Assembly (NCBI GenBank): GCA_029310945.1
Contig: JARJFC010000036.1
Coordinates: 1-42,745 of the forward strand
Length of the DNA stretch: 42,745 bases
Direction of reading: 5' to 3'
Source: Leptospira sp. 96542
GTDB taxonomy: Bacteria > Spirochaetota > Leptospiria > Leptospirales > Leptospiraceae
The notes below the pieces were generated by a model, which was given only the letters and a program-made list of their open reading frames with translations, was not told where the DNA came from and did no database searches. Of the stretch, positions 35,638 through 42,745 are shown piece by piece; the first letter of the stretch is position 1; each line of letters starts with the position of its first letter. The position numbers and the translations under genes were made by a program.

Positions 35638-36189
35638 TTAATTGACAGTTCCTGTTAAGGAAAAGTACCAAGACCTTTCGGCCTCTTCTGCGATGCGTAA
35701 GGCCATGATCCGGAGTAAACGGTTTTGGGCTTCCACTTCTGACTCCCGGTAACCAAGCTGGGTGGAATAGTATGCTCTACCTGGAATTTCGTTTCGTTCC
35801 ATTTGGAGTTTTTTGCCCGTTTCCGATTCAACAAGTTCAATCCTTGTGACCACAAAGAGTTCGGATGTCAAATGTTGGTCGGCAAGATCCATCAAATCGC
35901 CTACCTGCTGGTAGTGAACAATTTCTGAATACAACCTATATTTTGCCAAAGACTTTTCTCGTGTGGTGACAAATCGTCCTCTGCGATCGATTTCTTCTAT
36001 GACCATCTGCGTCAAACGGGTGTGGATTCCAGGGGCGTAGGAATTGTTCCGCACATTCTGGATGTACAACATCCTTTGGGCATCAGGAACGGGCACTCCA
36101 TCAATTTTTGGTGGCCTCCCTGGCTCCCGGCCAAAAAAAGCACAATTAGCCTGGATGAGTAGGAAACAGAAGATGAATATTTGTTTCAT
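35638..36189 (-). CDS. LptE-like lipoprotein
   Basis: A 183-residue lipoprotein (MKQIFIFCFLLIQANC, lipobox at C16). The mature part begins with a Pro-rich stretch and then LYIQNVRNNSYAPGIHTRLT, QMVIEEIDRRGRFVTTREKS and YRLYSEIVHYQQVGDLMD. This follows the LptE (LPS-assembly lipoprotein) pattern of N-N-x-S/T followed by a helix and the R-G-R-F-V turn. LptE would plug LptD to place LPS in the outer membrane. Distance to the Fur gene is short, suggesting one transcript lptE-like/fur-like/tgt. The name is probable, not proven. Confidence 0.65.
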   Translation of the reverse strand: MKQIFIFCFLLIQANCAFFGREPGRPPKIDGVPVPDAQRMLYIQNVRNNSYAPGIHTRLTQMVIEEIDRRGRFVTTREKSLAKYRLYSEIVHYQQVGDLMDLADQHLTSELFVVTRIELVESETGKKLQMERNEIPGRAYYSTQLGYRESEVEAQNRLLRIMALRIAEEAERSWYFSLTGTVN

Positions 36190-36317
36190 ATCGAGAAATC
36201 GTCCCTGTCATCCTAAGCCCCAACATTCTCCTGTCAAGGGAATCGAACAAATGAGAAAACAGAGAAAGTTTTAGGAAATAAAATGACATTCTGGCGAGAA
36301 CTAGGTACACCTCTCTC

Positions 36318-38126
36318 ATGGGAAAAAGAAACTGTATTTTTCTATTGGCCATTTTAAGCCCTCTCCATTTGTTTGGAGATCCAAAATTCACAGAAATTCC
36401 AAGTTCGGAAGTTGGATTTCCATTGCCTTATATTTCCCCTGTTTCAGGCACTTTTGCCGAAATCAGAAACCACAACTTACACCTAGGTTCCGATTTTAAA
36501 TCCTATGGCTTGAATGGCCATAATATCCTGGCTACATTTGACGGTTATGTGGAAGAAATCAGTTACTCCAAATTAGGTTATGGACTTTCGCTAAACCTCT
36601 ACAATCCAAAATATAAAATCAAATCCAAATACGCCCACTTACATAGCTTTGGCGGAATTTTGAATGATTTGGAACTTTTACGAAGGGCACTCCTACTTAT
36701 GGGTGAACCCGAAGGATTCCATTTAAAATTGCCTGCCTCATTATTCTCTGCCAAAAAAGGAATGCCCCTAGGAAAAACGGGAGAAACAGGATCTGGGATA
36801 TCACACCTCCACCTCGAATTCCGAACCGATAAAGGAATCGTAAACCCACTTTATTTTTCCGACATCCACCAGAAAGACCTAGTCCCACCCACGATCCTTT
36901 CTTTTTTAATCGATGGAGAAACACTCACCCGACCCATACTTCTCACTGCAAAAGAAACAGGCGTTGGAAAATACGATCTCTTTTATGAAAACGGAGACAA
37001 ACTCGAAACTATCTCGCTCGAAGGAAAACTCCGATTTCGGATCAGTGGGTACGACCTCATTCGCTCCCGAAATAAAAACAATGTGTATGGGATGGATCTC
37101 ATTCAAAATGGCAAAACTGTTTTTTCCAGAAATTTTGATTTCATTGGGTATGAAGACAGAACCCAAAAACACCAATACTACGACATCAACAGATCTACAT
37201 TTGCACCTCCTGTTTATTTTTATCATTTGTATGAACAAACTAAAAATTTTAAGGAAGAAGGTTTTTCCATTGATACAAATTCCCTAAAGCCTGGCGAATC
37301 CGTAAAAATCCAAGCCAATCTGAGAGATGCATCTGCCAATGTTTCACAAGTCCAGTTTACACTAGTTAGAGGAAAAAACAATACAAACCAAAACCATGAA
37401 CCCAAAACGTCCATTTCACGTGGTCGGGTGTATACTTCCCAAGATAAAAACCTTACGCTCGATTTGTCCAAGGCAGAAATATCAGGAGATGGGAGTTTGT
37501 ACATTGAAGAAATGAAAGATTCCAATCTCCCTTTTACGGCACCAAAAAATTTACCCCTAAAGGGAAAGGTTTATCAAATTTCTTCAAAAAATTTGAGTTG
37601 GAAGGGAGAAGGATTGGGTGAGTTTAGAACCAATTTCCCGATCACCCAAAAAGAATTTTTATATTTTTACGACGCCTCAATTGGTAAATTCCAATCGATT
37701 TTGCATAAGAAAAAACAAACTGGCTTTAGTTTTAAACTGACTAGGCTTGGTTACATTTTTATTTTGCTCGATGAAACACCACCCACAATCTTTCCTATGA
37801 CTTCCCTTGCTCGTTACATTGAACTTCCTGAAATCAGAAACCAATGTTTGGAAGATCGATATTATGGATTGGGGGATATTGGCAGCGGCTTTAGGACGAA
37901 TGTGGAAACCACACTCGACGGACAAAATTATCCGTATGAGTATGACCCGGATAGAAAGGCCATCCGCATCCAAATTCCCAAGAGCTTAGCAAAAGAAAGA
38001 CCCTACCTTCTTTTGGAAGTTAGGGTCTATGACTTTGCAGGAAATAAATCAGAACCATTTGTGGACTTAGTTTCCACAAATGGATGGCTGTCAGAGAATC
38101 AGGCTTCTTGCCCTGTCATCGAATAA
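36318..38126 (+). CDS. M23-family (LytM) metallopeptidase, secreted
   Basis: A 602-residue protein with a signal peptide (MGKRNCIFLLAILSPLHLFG). The peptidase domain is at about 35-180: NHNLHLGSDF gives the first zinc ligands H55 and D59, KYAHLHSFGG a conserved His near 107, and GISHLHLEFRT the H163/H165 pair, so the zinc site is complete. Residues 190-600 are beta-rich repeats of unknown role (DLIRSRNKNNVYGMDLI, GLGDIGSGFRTNVETTLDG), perhaps a binding region. It should cut peptidoglycan crosslinks in the periplasm. The gene's 3' end overlaps the greA gene by 28 bases in convergent orientation. Confidence 0.88.
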   Translation: MGKRNCIFLLAILSPLHLFGDPKFTEIPSSEVGFPLPYISPVSGTFAEIRNHNLHLGSDFKSYGLNGHNILATFDGYVEEISYSKLGYGLSLNLYNPKYKIKSKYAHLHSFGGILNDLELLRRALLLMGEPEGFHLKLPASLFSAKKGMPLGKTGETGSGISHLHLEFRTDKGIVNPLYFSDIHQKDLVPPTILSFLIDGETLTRPILLTAKETGVGKYDLFYENGDKLETISLEGKLRFRISGYDLIRSRNKNNVYGMDLIQNGKTVFSRNFDFIGYEDRTQKHQYYDINRSTFAPPVYFYHLYEQTKNFKEEGFSIDTNSLKPGESVKIQANLRDASANVSQVQFTLVRGKNNTNQNHEPKTSISRGRVYTSQDKNLTLDLSKAEISGDGSLYIEEMKDSNLPFTAPKNLPLKGKVYQISSKNLSWKGEGLGEFRTNFPITQKEFLYFYDASIGKFQSILHKKKQTGFSFKLTRLGYIFILLDETPPTIFPMTSLARYIELPEIRNQCLEDRYYGLGDIGSGFRTNVETTLDGQNYPYEYDPDRKAIRIQIPKSLAKERPYLLLEVRVYDFAGNKSEPFVDLVSTNGWLSENQASCPVIE

Positions 38127-40864
38127 CGCGATATGTCCAAAACCTCATAAATGGTTTCGGTATCACCAAACACGAGTGTCGCTTCGCTTCCTGTGTTCTT
38201 TCCTAAGAGTGACTTAGCAAGTGGTGATTGGTAAGAAATGATATTCTTTTCTGTGTCAGCATCCCAAGCACCGAGGATTGAATACGTTACCAATTCACCT
38301 GACTGTTTGTTTTTCAAACGAACAGTGGTTCCAATGCCTACTTTTTCCGTTTTGACATCACTCAAGTCGAGGATACGAGCACTTTTGAGTTCTGCCTCCA
38401 ATCGTTTGATGGCCGCTTGCAACTGAACTTGTTTTTCCATCGCTGCTTTGTATTCTGCGTTCTCACGTAAGTCACCCTTTTCTTGGGCTTCTCCAATATC
38501 TCGCGAGTTTTCAGCCATTTCCACATTGACAAGGTGTTCAAACTCTAACTTTTTAGCGTTGAACGCCCGTCTGGTGACAAGTACAACATCGTTTGGAAGA
38601 TTTGCTAAAGGATCATCCTCTGCATCTTCCTCCGAGTCGTATTCGTCCCAAACAACAGTAGGATTCAATTCATTGATGAGTGAATACAATTGGTCTTTTT
38701 CTAAATCAGTGATATAGGGAACTTCTTTGAAAAGAGCAAAGAGTTTACGAACATATTCGTCATCTGCATTGGTGAGGATGTCACGGAGCAAACTATTATC
38801 TTTACCGAACAGAATGTCCATGGCTTGGTTTTTGAGTTTGGTTCCTTTGTCTTCAATTTTTGCCAAAGGTTTTAGAATACGGAAAACTCTCAAAATAAGG
38901 TCTTCTTCGCTCACTTTCAACCAGTCAAACTTCCAAGTATGAGAAAGGATGGATTTTGCCACCCATAGGAAAACTTCTGGGTTTTCTTTGGATTTGTTAC
39001 AAACCGTTTCGACAAACAAATTGAGTTCTGCAAATTTTTCGTCAGAAACCAAATTTTGGAAAACCGATCTGTTCACTTTGACAGGAACTTCAAACAAAAG
39101 TCCAATGAGGATATTGATGGCCTCAGGGTGGTGTTCGCGGATTAAATCTTTAAAACCTTTTTTGATATCGGTATTTTCCAATGCTTTGGAAATTTTTAAA
39201 GCGTCTTCTTTCGAAAGGGATTGGATGATGGAAGTTAATTCTTGTTCTCTGATTTTATGTTGGAATTCTTCCGTTGGCCAAGCTTTTCCCGCTTCTTCCA
39301 AAAATAAATAAGCAGACAACTTTCTGACAGGATCCTTTGCTGCTTCTTCTTCGTTATAATGGGTGATAAAAAATTCACCAGCTTCGGTCGCCTCATCTGC
39401 ATCCCGAACTGCTTCCATTGCAATTTCTAGCTTTTTGTTCGCATCCGTAGTCGCTTGGAACTTTTGTGTCAATGTTTCCGAATGAGTGATCGGTTTTTCA
39501 TGATAAACCACTTCATCTTTCTTCTTAGGGTTCATACCAATATTGGCTTCTTTTTTAAGAACCGATTTAACTTTCGCCCACCACTTTGACCACTCATCAG
39601 CTTTCAAAAACACACCAATGAGTTCGTTCTTCATATCACCTGTCACCATACGGTTGTCATATGATTTTAAGAGCTGTTTCAAAAACTCGGGCAGGTTCTC
39701 GCTGAACATGTTCACAACTGCGTCTTTGTCTTCGTAGTGTTGAACCCAAATATGGTCTTTTTTCAAAGGTTTGAGTGAGGTAATGGCCATTTGGATCGAA
39801 AGTTTATGGCCTTTTTTCTCTTCAAAGTCCACAAATATACTATCGCCAGTCTGGGAAATGGATGTGATTTTACCAACACCCCAATTGCGGTGCATCACAT
39901 AATTGCCAGTATCAAACACAATGTTTCTTTCGAAATTTGTGATACAAAGTTTAACCGGTTTACGGTTGTTACCCAGCTCACTCATTTTAAGGAAGTCTTC
40001 CAAAAGTGAGTGGTTTATGTATTTTTGTTTATAGGAACGAATCAACTCGTTCCGTGCTTTTTGCGAAGCAGGTTCATGTTCTAAAATTTTCTTTAAGAAG
40101 TAAATGACCCGATCCCACTCTTCCATTGATTTGAATGGTTCAACAAGTGGGTAAAGCAAACCAACGAGCCGTGTTTTTTCTCTTTGGCCGAGGAGAATCC
40201 TTTCGATCTTATCAAAAAAGGTAATGTCTTCGAAGTTATTTTGTACAAGGATAGGCCAAATCTCTTCCATCTGCGCATACTCTTTGTTTTTTGCAAAGAT
40301 CTCTGCTGCTTGTTTGAGGTAAGAAATCGCTTTGGGTTTGTCCTCATCCATGATGGTGAGGGCGTATTTTTTTGCAATTTCAGGATTCTTGCGGTCTTGT
40401 TTCGCAAGTTTTTCCAGAACCACTTTGAGTTCTTTATTTTTTTTGAGTTTGTCTAGGGCTTCCGCCTTCACACGCAGAGCAAGCCTGTGGTCTCCAAACC
40501 GAAGGATGGAGTCTGTGATGTATTCGATGATCGTCCATTTGGAATGAGCTTTGAAAGAATCCAAAATGTTTTTCACTAAATTGGCGTCCCCCATCGCATC
40601 TTCCATAAATGACAAAATCATAAGCATGTATTTTGCAGAGATGGATTCGGGGTGTTCTTTAAAATGTTCTTCGATCTTTTGTTTTGCTTCCGCCAGACGA
40701 TTTTCGGCTTTGTATGCGTCTATGATGTCGTCATAAATTTTGAATTTTGATACGGGTACAGTCCCCGCATCGGCACGAACATAAATTTCCTCATTGAATA
40801 AAGGTGTGAGTTTGTCGTTTTCAGCTATTTTGTTTGATTTGTCTTCAGTAATGGTCTCAGGCAT
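38099..40864 (-). CDS. greA: GreA with long N-terminal helical extension
   Basis: A 921-residue protein whose C-terminal 160 residues are a full GreA: coiled-coil (AENSRDIGEAQEKGDLRENA, EYKAAMEKQVQLQAAIKRLE) and a C-terminal FKBP-like domain (VGIGTTVRLKNKQSGELVTY, SYQSPLAKSLLGKNTGSEA). GreA rescues backtracked RNA polymerase by stimulating transcript cleavage. About 760 residues before it are helical-repeat sequence like TPR/HEAT. Such giant GreA proteins are known in spirochaetes. The ATG at 40864 has GGGAGA ahead of it. What the extension binds is unknown. Confidence 0.88.
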   Translation of the reverse strand: MPETITEDKSNKIAENDKLTPLFNEEIYVRADAGTVPVSKFKIYDDIIDAYKAENRLAEAKQKIEEHFKEHPESISAKYMLMILSFMEDAMGDANLVKNILDSFKAHSKWTIIEYITDSILRFGDHRLALRVKAEALDKLKKNKELKVVLEKLAKQDRKNPEIAKKYALTIMDEDKPKAISYLKQAAEIFAKNKEYAQMEEIWPILVQNNFEDITFFDKIERILLGQREKTRLVGLLYPLVEPFKSMEEWDRVIYFLKKILEHEPASQKARNELIRSYKQKYINHSLLEDFLKMSELGNNRKPVKLCITNFERNIVFDTGNYVMHRNWGVGKITSISQTGDSIFVDFEEKKGHKLSIQMAITSLKPLKKDHIWVQHYEDKDAVVNMFSENLPEFLKQLLKSYDNRMVTGDMKNELIGVFLKADEWSKWWAKVKSVLKKEANIGMNPKKKDEVVYHEKPITHSETLTQKFQATTDANKKLEIAMEAVRDADEATEAGEFFITHYNEEEAAKDPVRKLSAYLFLEEAGKAWPTEEFQHKIREQELTSIIQSLSKEDALKISKALENTDIKKGFKDLIREHHPEAINILIGLLFEVPVKVNRSVFQNLVSDEKFAELNLFVETVCNKSKENPEVFLWVAKSILSHTWKFDWLKVSEEDLILRVFRILKPLAKIEDKGTKLKNQAMDILFGKDNSLLRDILTNADDEYVRKLFALFKEVPYITDLEKDQLYSLINELNPTVVWDEYDSEEDAEDDPLANLPNDVVLVTRRAFNAKKLEFEHLVNVEMAENSRDIGEAQEKGDLRENAEYKAAMEKQVQLQAAIKRLEAELKSARILDLSDVKTEKVGIGTTVRLKNKQSGELVTYSILGAWDADTEKNIISYQSPLAKSLLGKNTGSEATLVFGDTETIYEVLDISRYSMTGQEA

Positions 40865-41005
40865 GAGTAGAATCTCCCTCTTCGTTCTTCCAAGTAAGGG
40901 TTGTGAATGTTCCTATAAAGTTGTTACGGTAAATTTAGCGATGAATCCGCGAAACGAACAGTCCTAGTGGTAAGTATTTTCAGGTGTTTTGTTTCTGTAA
41001 AGTAC

Positions 41006-41034
41006 AAAAAACCCAGCGAAAACGCTGGGTTTTT
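41006..41034. terminator. Terminator after the flaA genes
   Basis: ACCCAGCG (41011-41018) pairs with CGCTGGGT (41023-41030) around AAAA, with A and T runs on either side. On the minus strand the T run follows the hairpin, ending the flaA2-flaA1 transcript before greA. Confidence 0.9.
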
Positions 41035-41073
41035 CTGCCCAAAAGGGAACCTGTGCGAGTGAGTATGCGGTTT

Positions 41074-42057
41074 TTATCTGCCAGGAGTTCCTGTGTTACC
41101 ACCACCGCAATCGCGGACTTTGGCACCAGTGGAAATGGCTCCCGATTTTTGCAACATTTGTTCCATTCGAACTTTGGTTTTACAATCCTCTTCATCAAAA
41201 TCAAGGTTGGCACCATCAAAATGTACTTCGAATGTATCGGCAAGCACTCGGAGTTCATCAAAGAAGAGGTACACCGCTTCCGGTCCAGTGTTTGGTCTGG
41301 AACGAATTTTGAATTGTTTGAAGATGAGGTTTCTTGTCGCAGGGAATGCGTTCGCCTCTTGTGGGATTCCAGGAGGGATCACCATATGCATCGGTCTCCA
41401 ACCTACAAAGTCGAGAGATCCCATTTGGAAGATATGGCTATTTCCGTTATAATCTTCGATCCAACCTTCTAAATCGTATTCGTTTCCACGACCAAGAACC
41501 CAGACGGAAATTGCTTTCACGTTTCCTGGCGTTTCAATCCCGTAGATTTTTTCGAATTTTTTCTGGTTGTCATCGCCAATGTATGGTCTTGCACGACTGA
41601 CTTCATATTCAGGAACCCGTGGCGGTCTCACAGTGACCACGTTGTATCCAGGGAAAGTGAATTGGAATTTTACCGCCAAAACCTTTGCATTCCCAGCATC
41701 TACGTTTTTCACGTCACCTGGTTTTCCAGGGACAAGTTTCACTTCACGCATTACGAGAGGAGATTTGCTTGGATCATTGAGAGATGGTGCGTATTTGTTG
41801 TTCTCATCATACTTCATATCCCCCGAACCATCTTTGTTCACACCGTCTTTGTCCGTGAACACTTCCCAACCGTAAGGTACGGAAGCGGGAGGGTTATCCC
41901 AAGATTCAATGGTGATCGCTTTCAATTCGAAAGCAGCAATGTCGTTACCGATGGGAGTTGCCACTCCATTCGAAACCTTGTATTGGGCTTCTGCTCCACC
42001 AACGAGAAGGACGACAGAAAGAGCAACTAGACCGAGTATAGTTTTTTTATTTTCCAT
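41074..42057 (-). CDS. flaA1: Periplasmic flagellar filament outer-layer protein FlaA1
   Basis: A 327-residue protein with signal peptide ([20 protein letters not shown], cleavage near GAEA). The mature part has [60 protein letters not shown] and [20 protein letters not shown], the hallmarks of spirochaetal FlaA. FlaA forms part of the sheath around the periplasmic filament and shapes its coil. Two cysteines at the C-terminal end ([15 protein letters not shown]) could pair. GGGAGA precedes the start. It follows flaA2 after 15 bases, forming a two-gene operon as in pathogenic Leptospira. Confidence 0.9.
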   Translation of the reverse strand: MENKKTILGLVALSVVLLVGGAEAQYKVSNGVATPIGNDIAAFELKAITIESWDNPPASVPYGWEVFTDKDGVNKDGSGDMKYDENNKYAPSLNDPSKSPLVMREVKLVPGKPGDVKNVDAGNAKVLAVKFQFTFPGYNVVTVRPPRVPEYEVSRARPYIGDDNQKKFEKIYGIETPGNVKAISVWVLGRGNEYDLEGWIEDYNGNSHIFQMGSLDFVGWRPMHMVIPPGIPQEANAFPATRNLIFKQFKIRSRPNTGPEAVYLFFDELRVLADTFEVHFDGANLDFDEEDCKTKVRMEQMLQKSGAISTGAKVRDCGGGNTGTPGR

Positions 42058-42072
42058 TCTATTATCTCCCGA

Positions 42073-42745
42073 TTACCAATTGTCCTTAATTTCGGAGCCA
42101 GGGTATTTGGCTTCAGATCTGTCGGTTCGTACTTGGAGATCGTCTACGTAAAAGTAAAAATCACCAGCCACTTCATGTACGTCTGAAAGCACAAACAAGG
42201 ATACAAAGTGTAGGTTTTTGTCGAGTAGCGCAAACCGTGAACTCTGTGGGATAAACCCTGGGACTGTGGCAGTCAATTTTCTCCAGCCAAAAAAGTCCAA
42301 TCGACCCAATCGGATATTATGCGTTGTGTCTTTATAATCTCTAAATTTTGCAAATAAAGTGTGACGGTATTTTCTACCTAGAACCCAAACCGAAATTTGG
42401 CGAACTTTACCTTTGATGATGAACTCATGTGGAGGGTATAGTTCCACTCGATCCAAACCTTTGGCAACAAAATGAGTTTTTACACCCAATATGTGGTTTT
42501 TTTCGATTTTGTCTCCGCCATCTTCCGGTACGGTTTTTTCGTCGAAGACATCTTTCATCAATCCGCGTTGAACAAGTTTTAAAGTTCTTGTTTCACCGAG
42601 CGGAGTGGTTGATTTGACTCTCCAATCTTCTGCCTCTTCAAAATCATCAAGGACGATTTTTCTGAGAGGACTATCCTCATCATTTGCACTGTTTGTGGCC
42701 GTACCTGGTGCACCGGTGTCTGCCTGTGCATACAACATTCCTATT
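42073..42745 (-). CDS. flaA2: FlaA2, 5' end cut by window edge
   Basis: The visible 221 or so residues begin MLYAQADTGAPGT, most likely the end of a signal peptide (LYAQA), so the true start lies beyond the window. The mature part starts with an acidic linker and has [40 protein letters not shown] and RLGRLDFFGWRKLTATVPGF. This matches the second FlaA protein of Leptospira, which is shorter than FlaA1. It is a sheath component of the periplasmic flagellum. Pairing with flaA1, and the shared [11 protein letters not shown] motif, show the two are paralogues. Confidence 0.85.
   Translation of the reverse strand, partial: IGMLYAQADTGAPGTATNSANDEDSPLRKIVLDDFEEAEDWRVKSTTPLGETRTLKLVQRGLMKDVFDEKTVPEDGGDKIEKNHILGVKTHFVAKGLDRVELYPPHEFIIKGKVRQISVWVLGRKYRHTLFAKFRDYKDTTHNIRLGRLDFFGWRKLTATVPGFIPQSSRFALLDKNLHFVSLFVLSDVHEVAGDFYFYVDDLQVRTDRSEAKYPGSEIKDNW

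Overview
The window looks like a chromosomal segment of a Leptospira, probably of the saprophytic (L. biflexa-like) clade. The evidence is two FlaA-type periplasmic flagellar sheath genes in tandem at the right end, a 921-residue GreA with a large N-terminal extension as in other spirochaetes, many lipoproteins with relaxed spirochaetal lipoboxes, tRNA-Ile and tRNA-Ala genes outside any rRNA operon, and a low-to-moderate G+C content. The species call is inference; no rRNA is present.

Region 1 (about 1-8800) is accessory DNA. It opens with the 5' end of an IS3-type orfA (minus strand) and a divergent DDE integrase-core transposase. These are followed on the minus strand by three 5'-truncated Rhs modules (1840-3948, 4799-5638, 6778-7698). 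The modules share an almost identical RHS-core segment but have three unrelated C-terminal tips, and each is followed directly by one or two small lipoprotein genes. Consecutive modules are separated by a conserved spacer of about 220 bp containing a GCCTGCCT/AGGCAGGC hairpin, and the spacer joins the rhs sequence at a different point in each module. Two further lipoprotein genes (8260-8487, 8523-8780) have no toxin tip beside them. A 16-codon relic of a related transposase at 8135-8182 brackets the array on the other side. I read this as an orphan-tip store of a polymorphic toxin system with lipoprotein immunity genes. The first tip has phospholipase A2-like motifs, and three of the lipoproteins share a four-cysteine pattern.

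Region 2 (8841-22557) is mostly housekeeping: a PilZ protein, an outer-membrane beta-barrel candidate, a double-ACT protein, an MFS transporter, a phasin-like protein, a bifunctional nuclease with a UVR motif, three tRNAs (CAT, Ile-GAT, Ala-TGC), hemW, a CBS protein, a YprB-like exonuclease coupled to an aminotransferase, and a tight plus-strand run of phosphohexomutase, argD, leuB and a receiver-domain gene whose phospho-acceptor aspartate is glutamate.

Region 3 (22538-33932) holds a compact minus-strand operon (solute-binding lipoprotein, kinase-like protein, GT-C membrane protein, pgeF), a GH13 glycosidase gene with a 17-bp internal palindrome, then nadC-rel, a LysM lipoprotein and a STAS anti-anti-sigma factor. 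Region 4 (34026-42745) holds an LptE-like lipoprotein, a Fur-family regulator and tgt as one minus-strand unit, an M23 peptidase, the greA fusion and the flaA2-flaA1 pair. No CRISPR array, rRNA gene or prophage was seen.
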